From Megalobrama amblycephala (Eukaryota; Chordata; Actinopteri; Cypriniformes; Xenocyprididae): a stretch of 64,000 bases of DNA. A model generated the notes under the pieces. It had not been told where the DNA came from, did no database searches, and saw only the letters and a list, made by a program, of their open reading frames with translations. Each line of letters begins with the position of its first letter. Positions within the stretch are counted from its first letter, which is position 1. The translations under genes and the position numbers were made by a program. Location: positions 19,873,420 to 19,937,419 of the forward strand of contig NC_063045.1 in NCBI RefSeq assembly GCF_018812025.1, read 5' to 3'. Positions 22,686 to 35,500 of the stretch are shown here, in pieces.

Positions 22686-24420
22686 GTATGCTGTATTTTG
22701 TTTGGTATTAAGCCTCATAAATAGACATAGTGAACCTTTTAAGACAGGGTTGTGTTTAAATGCGTCAATGTAGGGACCCTGTTAAGTAAGGGTGGGTAAT
22801 ATTTGCACCATCTTTTCAGTCTGTCTTTTAGGTGAATGTGATTTGTGACACAGAAGGATGGCTGTAATATCCCTCACTATCTAAAGAAAATGCTTCTAAC
22901 TTAATTTCCTCCCAGCTTTCCTGTTTACAAAAATAAGGCACACTGATTATGATCAACGTGCTTTAATAACCTGGAAATGTGGCTTGTAGGCAAACAGGTG
23001 GAAGTAACAATACACTTCAGCTCTCTCTACAGCAGTTTGTTGGTGATTTAGGCATGTCGGCAAAGGTGATGTGACATTTTAGCTGCTGGACGTTGTGATG
23101 GCAACATCATGGCCAGCGATTTGCTCTTTAAACAAGCAGGGGGTCGCCTGTTTCCTGATCTGAGTGAAATATGGTATGTGTCAGAGAGCTTTCTAAAGCA
23201 TTATCAGTATATAAAAGTGTCTAATTCAGTCTAACATCTGACAAATTGCCTCATGTTCTTGTGAGATTTAGATTTAGCAGATACTACAGAGTGTAACAAG
23301 AGAATATCTTTAAAATATTGTACCAAGTGACACAGAACAAATGGTGTTTTGATCAGAAGCCCAAGTGGCACGAGGTTTGTTTTCCATACTGGGTTTTCCT
23401 GGCAAGAGAGGCCCTTGAAGCTCTTCACACCAGCCCACTGCGTTTAAATACGCTGGTCGGCAAGAGACGAGGCAAATTGTACACTTTAAGGGAGGATGGA
23501 ATAATAGGATTTAAGGATTTGAGGTTTAACGGCGTGAATTCTGGGGAGATTAATGTTCCTGCTGTAACTTAAAACCCTCATAGCTAATAATGTTGGTTTT
23601 ACATGGAAACCACACAGTGTGAATGCAAACAATTGGCTTTTCTATTATTATTATTTTTTTAAACAGATTTATTTGTGGGTTCGAAATGTGTATCCTGGGA
23701 TTCATGCGTGTTAATGGCCCCTGCGTTCTTTTATTGACGCCGAAACCAAGACGGACAACACTGGGTCACAAAAAGATTGATTTTTGAGTTGTGATGCTGT
23801 TTTGCTAGTTAGCATGGCCTTGCACAGGATCTTCATTGATGGCCATTCAAAACTAGCCATGGATTGAAATATTTTTTGGGTACATACAGTATAAATAATT
23901 AATTAATTAATTAATTAATATACCATAATTTTTCAATGCGGAAGTAATCGATTTCCTGTAAATGTGTGAGACTTCAGATTCATTAGCCGCTATTGGTAAA
24001 TAACTAAGAATAACAAAGTGAAGTAAACCACAAAACTATAAACCAGTGCGTTGATTGTTAATAAATTAAAATAATATAACAAATACCATCTTATGACATC
24101 AAGTAGCATTAAGTGCTGTTTTTGTACAGTTTATATTACACATATTCAAGTTACAAATGGCCGCGCCCACTTTTATGTTAAAAATAAGCTGGATAAATTT
24201 CTACTATTTTGTTATATTATAGTAGATAATGTTTTTGTTGGACTGTTAAAAGTGTAAAAATGTACTTATCATTTTTCTGTCTGCTTCCTTTGACATCACA
24301 GCCCAGGATAGTCGCTAGTGAAGTGCGAGTGTGCATGGTTTTTAGGGGCGATTCAACCAATCAGCGCCATCATGACATCATTTCCTGTTTCAGAATGGTT
24401 AGTTGTGGTATTTACAACCC

Positions 24421-24686
24421 GATCTCACAGCAATTCGTACGTATTTTACGAGGTGGCTAATTCATATGATTTCTTTCGAACTCACTCATACGAATTAGTA
24501 CGTTTTTGGCTAAATCGTACGTTTTTACGAGTTGCCAAATTTGTATGATTTCGTACGAATTACCTACCCCTAACCCCGCCCCTAAACCTACCCGTCACTG
24601 GGCTTTAGATAAATTGTATGAATTCATACGAGTGTGGTCGTACGACTTAGCCACCTCGTAAAATACGTACGAATTGGTCGTGAGAT
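24421..24686. mobile_element. small foldback element
   Basis: Terminal inverted repeats start GATCTCACAGCAATTCGTAC and mirror GTACGAATTGGTCGTGAGAT at the right end; both arms carry ACGAGGTGGCTAA or its complement. The middle is a run of further TACGA-containing short palindromes and a CCCCTAACCCCGCCCCTAAA stretch. It is 266 bp and has no coding capacity. Confidence 0.8.
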
Positions 24687-25908
24687 AGTGTCTCAGGTGA
24701 TAGCCTCAAAAACACAGCAGATTTCAAACCTCCTACTTCCGAGGTATCCTGCGCTAACCTAACAACTCACATTGAGATGAAAGGGATGCTAACGGCTAGT
24801 TTTCCTCACATATTATGTTGAACTTGATTCTTGTTAATTGTTTATTCAAAATTGCACACCTTTTCAACCCAACAGTTGCGTCACATGAAGAAAAACGTTT
24901 TTGTGAATGGATAGTTGTTAACAGGTGTTATTGTGGTGTGGAACTTCTACCTGATAGCGTGTCCACCCTGTTGTTCTTCACAGCTGTGTGCAGCTCTGTT
25001 TCTTTTCTGCCGGGCGCTGGGTATTTTTATAGGCCTAGACTAAAAAGGAATAATGGAGTGGCCTGCATGATTTGTGGTTTGTTACCAGGAAATGTATGAC
25101 TTCTAATGGTGATAGTTAGATTACAGAGGCAAGGTCTCGATTTACTCAGTTTGTCAAGAGTGCAACAGAGGTGTGTGCACTTTTGCTAAGTGTTGCGGGG
25201 GTGTGATACAGGTGTGACTGGCTGAATATTTTCAATCAGTTTATTAGGAATATATGCTGACCCTTCTGGGTCCTCCTGTATTGATGTCTAATAATCCACT
25301 GATTTGTAAGATCATGGAGTAGGTCCACCGTCATTGTTCTCAGCTGGTGAAGAAGAATACTGTCACACACCATCTGTCTCTTCAGCTTTGATGCCAGAAA
25401 TTGTTTGATGCGGCATCAATCCAGATCTATCAAACATGATCCAGCTAGACTCAAAGCCCACATGATCACCACTACTCAATGTAACCACTGGGTTATGGCT
25501 CTGACCAATATTTTAAGAGCCAAAATTCCTCTTAAATTTGCTAGGTGAATAATGAACTAAACATTGAAACTAAGGCTGATTGAAGCTGTACTTCTTATAG
25601 ACATAAAGATATGACAGAACAAGTAAGAGTAGTATGATAGTGTGCTATTCCAAATTCAAACTAGATGTGTTCAACTTTTATGCAGCACTGACTGATTGGC
25701 ACCAGCCTTGATGCAGTGCATGTCAGTTGGAAATTTTGTCAAACAACACAGCTTATCTGTTATTGGCCAGAGTTTTGCTGACAACAATGAAGTTTCATGT
25801 TTATTCTCTCTCACAAATCTGTTTTTTATAAAAATATATCTTTTCCTGTAAACTTAATGTTATCTTAATATTTCTGTCATTTAAGAAATGTTAAAAATAT
25901 AGACTTAA

Positions 25909-27134
25909 AGGTGCTAAAGAGGATCTTTTCGTCGACTGAGAAACCAAAGACCGTTAGTGAGTTTTTGAAATGAGCGCATGCGTAAGAACAACCCCCCTCC
26001 TTCACAGCTCATTTCGAGAGAACGCCTCCCAAAACTCGTGCACGAGTATTGGAACATGAGTGTTTACCACCGGCATTCGCTGTGTCGTGTTAGTGGATTC
26101 ATTATGTCGGACTCACCGCAGGTAACTCATAATCTGCAGTTGTTACTCCCGTCTCCTGACAAAAACATTGCATGCAGCGCCTGTGGAGTGTGGAAAGTTA
26201 CTGGAGCGCGCAGCCGCGCTCGTCTCTCACAAGGAACGTCACGGCAGTGATTGACAAGCCAGAGGGCCAATCGTTTACGCGATGATCGCATAAACGATTG
26301 GCTGATGTTTTTAAGGCCCTACCTCGTGCACAGATGATGTATATTAAAGGTCCCGTTTTTCGTGGTTTTTTGAAGCTTTGATTGTGTTTATAGTGTGCAA
26401 TATAACATGTGTTCATGTTTCGTGTGTAAAAAAAACACAGTATTTTTCACATAATTTACTTATCTGTATACCGCTGTTTCCACTGTCATAAAAACGGGCT
26501 GATGACTTCCTTGTTCTATGAAGTCCCTCCTTCAGAAATACGTAACGAGTTCTGATTGTGCCAGCGGTTCCTGTGTTGTGATTCGACAGCTCTGAGCGCA
26601 TCTTGCCCGGAAAAGTCACGCCTCTTACCATAACGTGGAGATGCATGCGCTCAGTGTTATTGTAAACATGTCTTTAATTTTACCCTATCAATTTGAGCCG
26701 GAATCAGACCCGGTGATTGGACTGCGGGATGAAAATAACAGCGTTTCGACGACATGGCGACAAACACACTCTACAAACGCAACTCTTGTGTATTCCTGTG
26801 GGCGGAGGTTAGTCAAAAAACTGTTTTAGTGACGTCATTAAAGAAGGAAATAGAGGGATGTAGTCCAAACTGGCCGTTCGATGTAGGCGACTTCTGTTAA
26901 ATAAAATATCTCACTTGGCATTGAACTTTGAGCTTTAAAATTTTACAGATTTTATTTATACTCTAACAACAACATTACACACTAACTAAAGTTTGAAACA
27001 TGGGATCACGAAGAACGGGACATTTAATATTATTCCTTTCAGTGCACCTAATAAATACTCTTTTATCAGTTAGTGAAGACAGTTTCAAGTAATATTGCAA
27101 AAATGTATAAAACAAAACTTCCTCTTTAGCACCT
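25909..27134. mobile_element. TTAA-flanked element (piggyBac-like, non-autonomous), long copy
   Basis: TTAA lies at 25905-25908 and 27135-27138, and the ends AGGTGCTAAAGAGGAT and CCTCTTTAGCACCT are inverted repeats. A shorter, inverted copy of the same family is at 61692-62061. This copy is enlarged by a second TTAA element at 26348-27023 and by extra internal sequence (about 26120-26310) that includes an AATCGTTTA palindrome. Confidence 0.85.
26348..27023. mobile_element. second TTAA-flanked element nested in the first
   Basis: It begins AGGTCCCGTTTTTCGTG and ends in the near-complement CACGAAGAACGGGACAT, with TTAA on both sides (26344-26347 and 27024-27027). The family copy at 61692-62061 has a single TTAA at the matching place, the uninterrupted site. 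No transposase seen. Confidence 0.85.
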
Positions 27135-27502
27135 TTAAATATACACATTAAAATTGATTTAAATAATATACTGTAGGCTTGTATCTTTCTTCTTGTATAG
27201 GCCTATAAGACACTGTGTTAACAGCATATACCTTAGCTATTCGATAAGTGTTTCTGGGTGTTAAATTCAAACGTCTGTAAATATTACATCTAATCCGCTT
27301 AAGCAAAAAATAAAGCAAACACTGTGCAGACATCACTACGGAAAACAGAAAATGTGCCACTTGGTGGTTTCAGGCATTGCAGAGTTTGTTTGTCCTAGCC
27401 AATTACAACAAGCATTTTGACGGTTTTATTTCTGCCGGGTTGCTCCAGGTAGCCCCACCCGCACTGAAGTACTGCTCCTCTTGGAGATTAATGCTGCTAA
27501 CG

Positions 27503-27918
27503 AGGGGTGTAACAATAAATCTTGTCACAATATATCGCAATGCAAACATGCAACAATAATGTATCGTGGATAGTGACAAAATGTGTTGTGCATAGTTCAG
27601 CCAAAATGAAAATTACTGTGTGTGACAGAGTGCAAACATATTCTTCTAAAATAAATCAGCGTTAGAATCATGAATATTTTTATGCTGGTATCAACATTGT
27701 CCTGTGCATTACCCATTACCAGCACCAAGTCCAAGCCTTTTTATTTCCACCCCCAGTGTAATACCAAATTTAACATTTTAATCAACAGTGCATTTTTTGT
27801 TATCCTTTTACCATATGTCTTGGAGTATCAGTATCGCGATGCACAATAATATTGTATCGTGAGTTCAGTATCGTGATATGTATTGAATCGTGACATGAGG
27901 GTATCGTTACACCCCTAG
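27503..27918. mobile_element. hAT-like MITE with 8-bp target duplication
   Basis: TGCTAACG flanks the element at 27495-27502 and 27919-27926. The ends AGGGGTGTAAC and GTTACACCCCT are inverted repeats, and ATCG-rich subterminal repeats are present. It is 416 bp and non-coding. The right end carries two extra bases (AG) relative to the left, so the exact boundary is uncertain by a base or two. Confidence 0.75.
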
Positions 27919-28446
27919 TGCTAACGGAAATTTCCTACTTCCCACTGAAGTCGTGATTAGGGTCCCATTCAATGACAACCATCTAAACACACACTGTACT
28001 ATCTAGATCTGACAATTCTGGAATTTCCGTCAATTACAGGCTGTTTTCGCTGTGAATAAAACAGTAGTACACTTCAAATGGTTATTCATATATGTAAAAA
28101 TGGACAACTTTACCTACAAGACAAGGCAGGCAATATAGCTGTCGTGGAAAAACTAATAAAGAACCCCAGTCACAGCAGCAATCGTCCTCCCCTCTGAAAT
28201 GCTTAAAGTTTGTGGTGCGCCCAAATCATGAACTTGGGTATCAGAATTATCCCAGAGCTTCCCAGTGGTAAATATGACTTGAGAGGGTGTTCATGTCCAA
28301 TTTTTAACTAAGAAACAGTATATCACATTTCACAGTGAAAAACATTAAAAAAAAATTGCAGTCAGGTGAAGCATCACTGAAGTCATGAAAACATGAGGTA
28401 TCTTCTTAATTTTACTCTCTTTTACACTTCCCTGCTTTGCGAGTTA

Positions 28447-29713
28447 AGCCCTGTTTCCACCTGGTATTAAGATGCGTTTTGGTCAATCAGATCACAAATG
28501 AACTAGGGAGACACATACCCATTTACACCTAGTATTTTAATCCATCTCTTTCGATTTCTTCAAGGAGAGGGTCTATGGGTGGGCAAATGTACGTTTTTTT
28601 TTAGATCTTTCAATCTAATGGACAAAATAAGCTTGTGCAATTGACATATGAACATGCCCATGTGTTGCGGAATTGTGTAATTCTGTATGTTATGTTTTGA
28701 TTCTGTATATTTTGTTTATTTGGTTTATGTTGTTTTTCTGTTATTGCTATTTCTGTGTGTGTGTTCTCTTTGCTCTGCTGGTGTTAAGTAGGATATCCCG
28801 TAATCAGTTGCAGGATGGCTCCACCTCTCTCTTGCGGGATTGGATTATGACGATTGATTGAGGGTTTAAAACCATCTTTTCCGCTTCCTGAAGTTGAGCT
28901 GTTGCGATTCCGCGCTGGTCGCACTTCTCCTGTCTCCTCTCCAGCCGCCAGATCGCCATTACACATTGTGCATTATTTTCGATTCTGTTATTTTCTTTTC
29001 TTTACAGTGATGGTGTTCTATAATACATATATTATATATATCTTCCAAGGGGTTTTTTCCCTCCTAGGACTTTTTTCCCAGTGTTAGCACGCTGGGTTTT
29101 TCTCCTAGGGGTTTTTTTCCACCCCTGGGAGTCAGCCGACATTGGCTTAATGTAGCACCATCTTGTATATGTTACATATTACCACGCTTGCTTGTACAGC
29201 TTTTTTTTAACCACTTCTCTTTTTTCTGTGTGGGGGAGGCATTTTTCTTTCTTTTTTTATTTATTGCGATTTAACCTAGATGGATTGTAATACCATGACA
29301 ACGGAAAAAATGCTTTCGTTTCTGCTCTGACATCCTCTAAACTTAGTGAGTGCGTGTTAGAAATCAGGAGTGGGGAGAGAACACTGTGCTTGGTACATTT
29401 TTCATCTTCAAACCAAACTTGGGTCTTCAGCCGACAAAGTTTAAATCCTGTCTGGTTAGCGCGCTTTCGATAATGTTTATGCATTAGGTCAGTAGGCGGA
29501 GAGTAGGCAATCTTTTGTGGCTGTTCGAACGCATTCAACCACATGAGCGTCTACACTACAAAAGCAATCCGGTCTAATGCGTTTTCTACTACCTCTGGAA
29601 GTGGTTGAAAGTGGACAAGCTCAAAACATTTTACACCCCATTTACACCTGTATTTAGCATCGTTGTGATCCGATAGACCAAAATGCTTCTTAATACCAGG
29701 TGGAAACAGGGCC
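28447..29713. mobile_element. TIR element, probably TTAA type, with internal insertion
   Basis: GCCCTGTTTCCACCTGGTAT at the left is inverted as ATACCAGGTGGAAACAGGGC at the right. The left flank is TTAA; the right flank is TTAG, possibly a mutated TTAA. The central part (about 28660-29250) is different in character, with poly-T stretches and a GGAGTCAGCCGACATTGGC phrase, and may be another inserted repeat. Confidence 0.65.
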
Positions 29714-31769
29714 TTAGAGTGAACGCGCAAACAGAGAGAACTTTTTTGATTGGCGTGTTTTGTGCTGGATCGCGTCACTTGAAGCTATATTTTCACGCTC
29801 TTGGCAGACAAATTGCTTAAGGACATCAAGCTTGGTTAGTACACTGGTGTGCACTCAAAGGGTTTGTTGACGCCAGCCAAAAAGGATAGCCATTTCAGAA
29901 TGGAGCAAGTTACATTTTATAACAGAATATGAAAACAGACAGTTTTTAATGGAATAATGTGTACCGTGTATCGTTCACAATAACACCAGACGTATTATGA
30001 AAGTCAATTATACAGTCAATTTTGATTATAATTAAAGATAAAATGAGTCATAATTGCTAATATCTCTTAGAACAGAATTGAATAGAGCCTTTTTTTATTA
30101 TTAAGATACTAAAAGGACGCAAAGGAAGATAGAGTGCTTGTTTTTCTCTTTTTGGAGCAGTTTTATTGCAACCACTTTTGCTTATCCATCCGTGAGCTTG
30201 CCAGCTCGTCAGCTCATATGGAGCCTCATTTATTGAGCTATAAAGAGGGTAGATTAAAGCATATATCACAGGCAAAATAACTGGCTACAGTAAAACACAA
30301 CCACTTCAGTTCAGTATTGACTAGCTGCTTTCATTGTTAGTTTGTTAAATCAAATCAAATCTCTATTGTAGATAGTTTATCATATATATGTTAATCAAGT
30401 CCAAATCTCTCCATATCACACCAATTTAGTGATTACAGAGGTAAAGATTGGTTGATTTTTCTCATCTGTCTGTTCTTCAGTCAAGGGGTTGAATGAGATT
30501 GACAGTATTTCTTTTTCTCCCATTGACGTGTATAATGAGTGTCATCACTGCTTGTGGTTGGGGCTGTGAAGGGGGGGACTGTTGGATAAGATTGACAGTG
30601 TTTCGTGTTTCTCCTCCTGATGTGTTTAATGAGTGTCTTCACTGCTAAGCTGCTGCATAATGAAGTGCCTCTATTTCTGATAGACTAGGTGAGATGTAGG
30701 AGATGGGGGAGGACGGTTTGTTTGTAAGGAAGCACCTTCCTCCATGCAGACACAGTGTCCTCAAGAATTTGATTGAGATTTACTTGAGGAATTGTCCTCC
30801 ATTTTTTTTTCTCTGATTCACACTGCTCCTATTTGTTTATCCAGTCAAGTTAGAAATGAAAAGAATGATTTTTGCTTCCTAAAATCTCAAAGATCTGCCA
30901 TAGAATGCCCTACATTTCATGTTTTACTCAGATTACTCAGAATACATCTGATTAGGAAAGCAAAATGCATTTAGAAAGGAATTTTGTGTAGAGTCCTTTT
31001 CCTTTGTCCCCCCTCTAAAAACTTGAGTTTTTTAAATAAGAGTAGTAGGAGGTAATTTTAGGATTCGAGAGGTAATCACACAAAGAAAAAAGCATAAGGT
31101 ATGTGATGTATAATCAGTGAGGCGAGACGCATGGATTACAGCATGAAGTGGGGAACCATCAACTGTTAAAAGAATCAATAGGAGCTGTTTTCACGAGCAC
31201 ATGGTACAATTTCCATTAGCAGAGAACAGCTGCGAGTCAGAGACTGATATATGGCCAAGTCACCATAGAAACAGTGGGACTGCAACATATTCCTATGAAG
31301 TCCACATACATATTTGACAGCATGGCAGTTTCTGGGAAAATGAGGAATGAAAATGGACCAGTTGACCAGTCACAAACTGAGGGAAATGTGAATATTCGCT
31401 TGAACTGCTGTATTAATTATATTTCGGAATTTCATCAGACAGAACGATGTCCCGCAGCCTTGTCCAGATTAAACATCCAGAATGTTCTGCTCCAGCTCAA
31501 ATTCTTTGTAAAGTTTGACGGATGTGGATGGCCAACATTTTAGCTGTTTTCTGCTGCCGTGCCTGTCTTAAATTGTCCCTTTTTGTTTCGCCAGAGACAG
31601 CGTAATTGGGTTCACCGTCTCGCTCGGTTGGGCTTATTACAAAGCCATTATGTTCTGGCAAAAGCTGACAGTCTAGAAACCCAGAGTTATAATTTGGCCA
31701 TGTCGTTCTCTGCTCCACGAACATACTTGGTTTATAGCTCTCAAATGTTGTTTGTGTTGTAATGCTTAA

Positions 31770-32105
31770 AGGGATAGTTCACCCAAAAATGAAAATCTTG
31801 TCATCATTTACTCACCCTCAGGTTGTTCCAAACCTGTATGATTTTCTTTCTTCTGTTGAACACAGAAGAAGATATTTTGAATAATGTTGGTAACCAGACA
31901 TTTATGTGGCATCATTGACTTACATAGTAGGAAAAAAATTACTATGGAAGTCAGTGGGGTCCATCAACTGTTTGGTTGATGTTTCGACATTCTTCAAAAC
32001 GATCTTAATTTGTGTTTTGAAGATGAACAAAAGTCTTACGGGTTTGGAACAACTTGAGGGGGATTAATTAATGACAGAATTTTAATTTTTGGGTGAACTA
32101 TCCCT
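31770..32105. mobile_element. TTAA-flanked MITE, 336 bp
   Basis: Ends AGGGATAGTTCACCCAAAAA and TTTTTGGGTGAACTATCCCT are inverted repeats of about 20 bp with TTAA at 31766-31769 and 32106-32109. I recognise this sequence as a family abundant in cyprinid genomes. No coding capacity. Confidence 0.9.
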
Positions 32106-32252
32106 TTAATGTACATTTATTACTTTTAGTAAATGTATAGCTGTGGGTCATTCTTGGGAGTAGGTGCTGTTTTTTCAATTAATTAATTACATTCAGTTTT
32201 TGTAGGGTTTATAAAAAATAAATACAGCACTTTTATCAAAGTTAATTTAAAG

Positions 32253-32575
32253 CATATCTGCTTTTTGCAGATGATGTTGTCCCGATGACTTCATCAGGCT
32301 TTGACCTTCAGCTTTTACTTGGGTGGTTTACCACCGAGTGTGAAGCAGAGGGAATGAGGATCCGCACCTGCAGATCCGAGGCCATGGTTCTCAGCCGGAA
32401 AATGGTGGATTGCCAGCTTCGGGTAGGGAGTGAGTTGCTTCCCCTAGTAGAGGAGTTTAAGTACATCTGGGTCTTGTTCACGAGTGAGTGTAGAGCCATT
32501 GCTCCTTGGGAATGCTTTGGGATCCCTTAGGATGACCTGGAGGAAGTGGCCATGGAAAAGGATGGATGGATAGAT
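32253..32575 (+). pseudogene. LINE reverse-transcriptase 3' fragment (RTE/Rex3-like)
   Basis: Translates to LLFADDVV, the YADD-type catalytic box of LINE reverse transcriptases, then CEAEGMRIRT, SEAMVLSRK, LPLVEEFKYIWVLFTSE. After a jump the typical 3' end follows (WECFGIP) and a GGATGGATGG tail. The piece is 5'-truncated and has lost a segment near 32490. The family assignment rests on the GATG-type tail and the overall protein pattern. Confidence 0.75.
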
Positions 32576-35500
32576 AATCAATTTGTAGGCTGTTTTTTTC
32601 TCAAAAGCATAAACACTGGTGTTTTTAAAACATTGTTCTGTTTGTTTGAGCATCCTGACTAGTCTGACATAGCAACAGTGACTCAACCAATGGCATGAGT
32701 CTGAGGTGGGACTGTTTTTTGCGATATATGGGAGTTTTTGCAAAATTGAAGTGTTTCCATTGAGCGTATTTTCAATTCGCAATTTCATTTTGAGTAATTT
32801 AAAGGCTAATGGAAACGTGCTAATGAAGCTGCGAACTTCACACACTTGAACATACAGCGTTTAGTTGGTCCTGGTAAGCGCTCGTTGTCACAGTTGTAAA
32901 CACGACTGCGTTCTTCTTCTGCGAGGGGGTTTAGCGTTACAGCATTTGTTTCCAGGCGGACTATTAAAGAACGCGACACACGTCTCCCTGACATCCTGTA
33001 GAATTCAACCAACCAGAGGACGACTTCAAAACTCCTGAAGTGTTTCCAGATAAGTGTGCCATATGCATCAGACGTTCAGCCAACAGTCCGTGGGCATGAA
33101 CGTCTGAGGCTGAGACTAATAAAAATGTATAAAAAATAAATAAATTCATAAACCTGTAATCAAACTTTTCAAATAAACAAAATTGATACACTCCCAGCGC
33201 TTTTCCCATGCCGTGCACCAGAACTGTTTTCTGAACCAAAAGTTATGAATTTCAATTGGTTCCAGCATTTTTCAAAAAACAGAACCGGTTCCCAACCCTA
33301 CATTAGCCACTTTTACACCATCAGGCCAAACCATTCTTGCTGCTTCCATTCCATGCCGATCCAGCCCAGCCGGTACGGAGATGGTTTCTTTTTTCACTTT
33401 TAGGCTGATAAGAGCTCTTTGGAATGTAATACACATACGTCAGTCGTTGCCTTGATAAAGGAAGAGTTTACAGACAGTGTGAGATGTAAATAGCTACCAC
33501 ATTATGAAGGATGATCAGATATTTCTGTTATTAACTTGTGTTTACTTCGCTCAAATAGCGCCCTTGGCTAGCTACAGAGAAACTGGTAGCCAGGCAACAG
33601 TCAAGTGACCAATCTTGAGTGGCGACGTCACTTCACGCATTTTACCAGCACAGAGAATTCCAGGCCGAGAGCGGTTTGTAATCTTGACCGAACAGCACCA
33701 ACCAAGTGGAAATATATAACTGGAACCTACACTGTTGTTGTCACTTCAGAGACATCGAAGTACCTGTTGCCATTTTTTGGCACATCTTAAGTCTGTTTAT
33801 CTACAATACTTCTGCCTTTTTGACAATTTAGAACAGACAATTCCCATTATGACTCTTAGTATATGGACAAACTATGCTGTATTTACCATTGTAAATGGTT
33901 CATCTGTGAAAAGATAAAAAGTGTCTTGTTGTTATAGTAAGTGGTTTTTTTTTTTGCAATGACAGAACAAAAAGGCACTTAGAGGAGAATCACTGACCTT
34001 TACCAGGCATTTAAATCTCATCATCTGCATTTTTTGATGTGAACAGCCCAAGGCAGCTTGCTGTCTTGTGATCTGAACGACCGTGACTAAGGGTGAGAGG
34101 GGACTTGCTCTCGAGGCCGCTAGCGGTCTCTGCTGATTAGCGCTCTTGCTAATCACAGTCAACAATCAACATGTGGCGGCCTTCGGCGGCCCTGGTGTTG
34201 GGAGGAATATATTTATATGACCCTGCTGGAGGTCTAAGAGCAGATGTCATTGATCTGTTTATCGCCGCTGCTGGTGCAGCATCTCACAGAAGCATTTAAT
34301 GTTGCATTTTGGTTCTAGTAAGCCACACTGGAAAGTAAGATGTAAAAATTAATGTAATCGACAAAAACATTTCCGAAATGTTGTGGAGGTAGCCTCAAAA
34401 CATTAATATAACATATTTTTACTACAGAAACTAGACTGAACTGCAGCTACTTATTGAGAAAAAATACATTCTGGCAAATTTATGTTTTTGGGGAAAAAGG
34501 GCCTTTTCTTAAGTTACAAACAAGCAAAGATTACAAAGAGACTTTTTTATTGTTAGTGTTATTTTTAAACCTAAATAAAACACTACACAAACATTTGCAT
34601 CAATCCTGTTTTTTTCAGTGCTTTGCACATCACACTGACGCATTTAATGTTGCATTTTAGTTTTATTAAATGACACTTAAAAGTAAACCAGTGAAAAGTG
34701 AAAATTAAGGTAAAACCAGGCTATGCTGCAGGATTGAGGATAAAAACCTGGCTAATTTACATTTGTGGAAAAACAAACAAAGCTTACAAAGACACTTTTT
34801 TTCGGTGGCAAATGTAGCAAGTTGGACATGGTAATGAGGTCCATAAAATGTTGCAAGGGAACATGCTAACATTTTAACAACCTTTCTACAACATTGTTAA
34901 AAAAAAATCTTGTATTAATTCAATAGGATAAAAGTATAATGACAACTTTTCACAAAGCATTTTTACAACATAGTTGTACTAGCTGGGCATGCTGTCAGCA
35001 ACTTGCAAAACGAGAACTGCGAGGTGTTTACGAGATAGTAATAATATCCATTGCTGTTTAATTATGACATTTTTGGTAGCGAAATCTTGGCAGCTGGCTT
35101 GCTTATGCTTCCCACACAACACATTTTCCACAATGAGTCTCCTCAGTGATGTTCCAAAAATGGGGAAGAAAGACAGAACACAAGGAACATAGCAGGGATT
35201 TGCCAGCTCTGGGCAGCCATTTTTAACTCATCTCTGTGTGTAAAAATTCCAGTTAATAGACTCATTGTTCTTGTATGAACTAGCAGCTACATCCTGTTTT
35301 CTCTTTATTAGAGCCCTTTAAAAAAAACAACAACAATAAACAAGGTTGACAGCAGCACATAAATATCCCATAAAAGTGATAAAGTGCCTCACTCCATGAC
35401 CTTTGGGATATTACACTTTAGTTGTGCTAGAATGGACAAATTGAGATACTTAGATTGAGATACTTTATTGCTTGGCACAGTTTAATGAGACACCAAAGTG

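Noticed and set aside
26040..26250. Short frame with MSVYHRHSLCRVSGFIMSDS repeated at 61809-62000
   Set aside because: The shared peptide comes from two copies of the same TTAA element, not from related genes; the frame breaks with the element boundaries.
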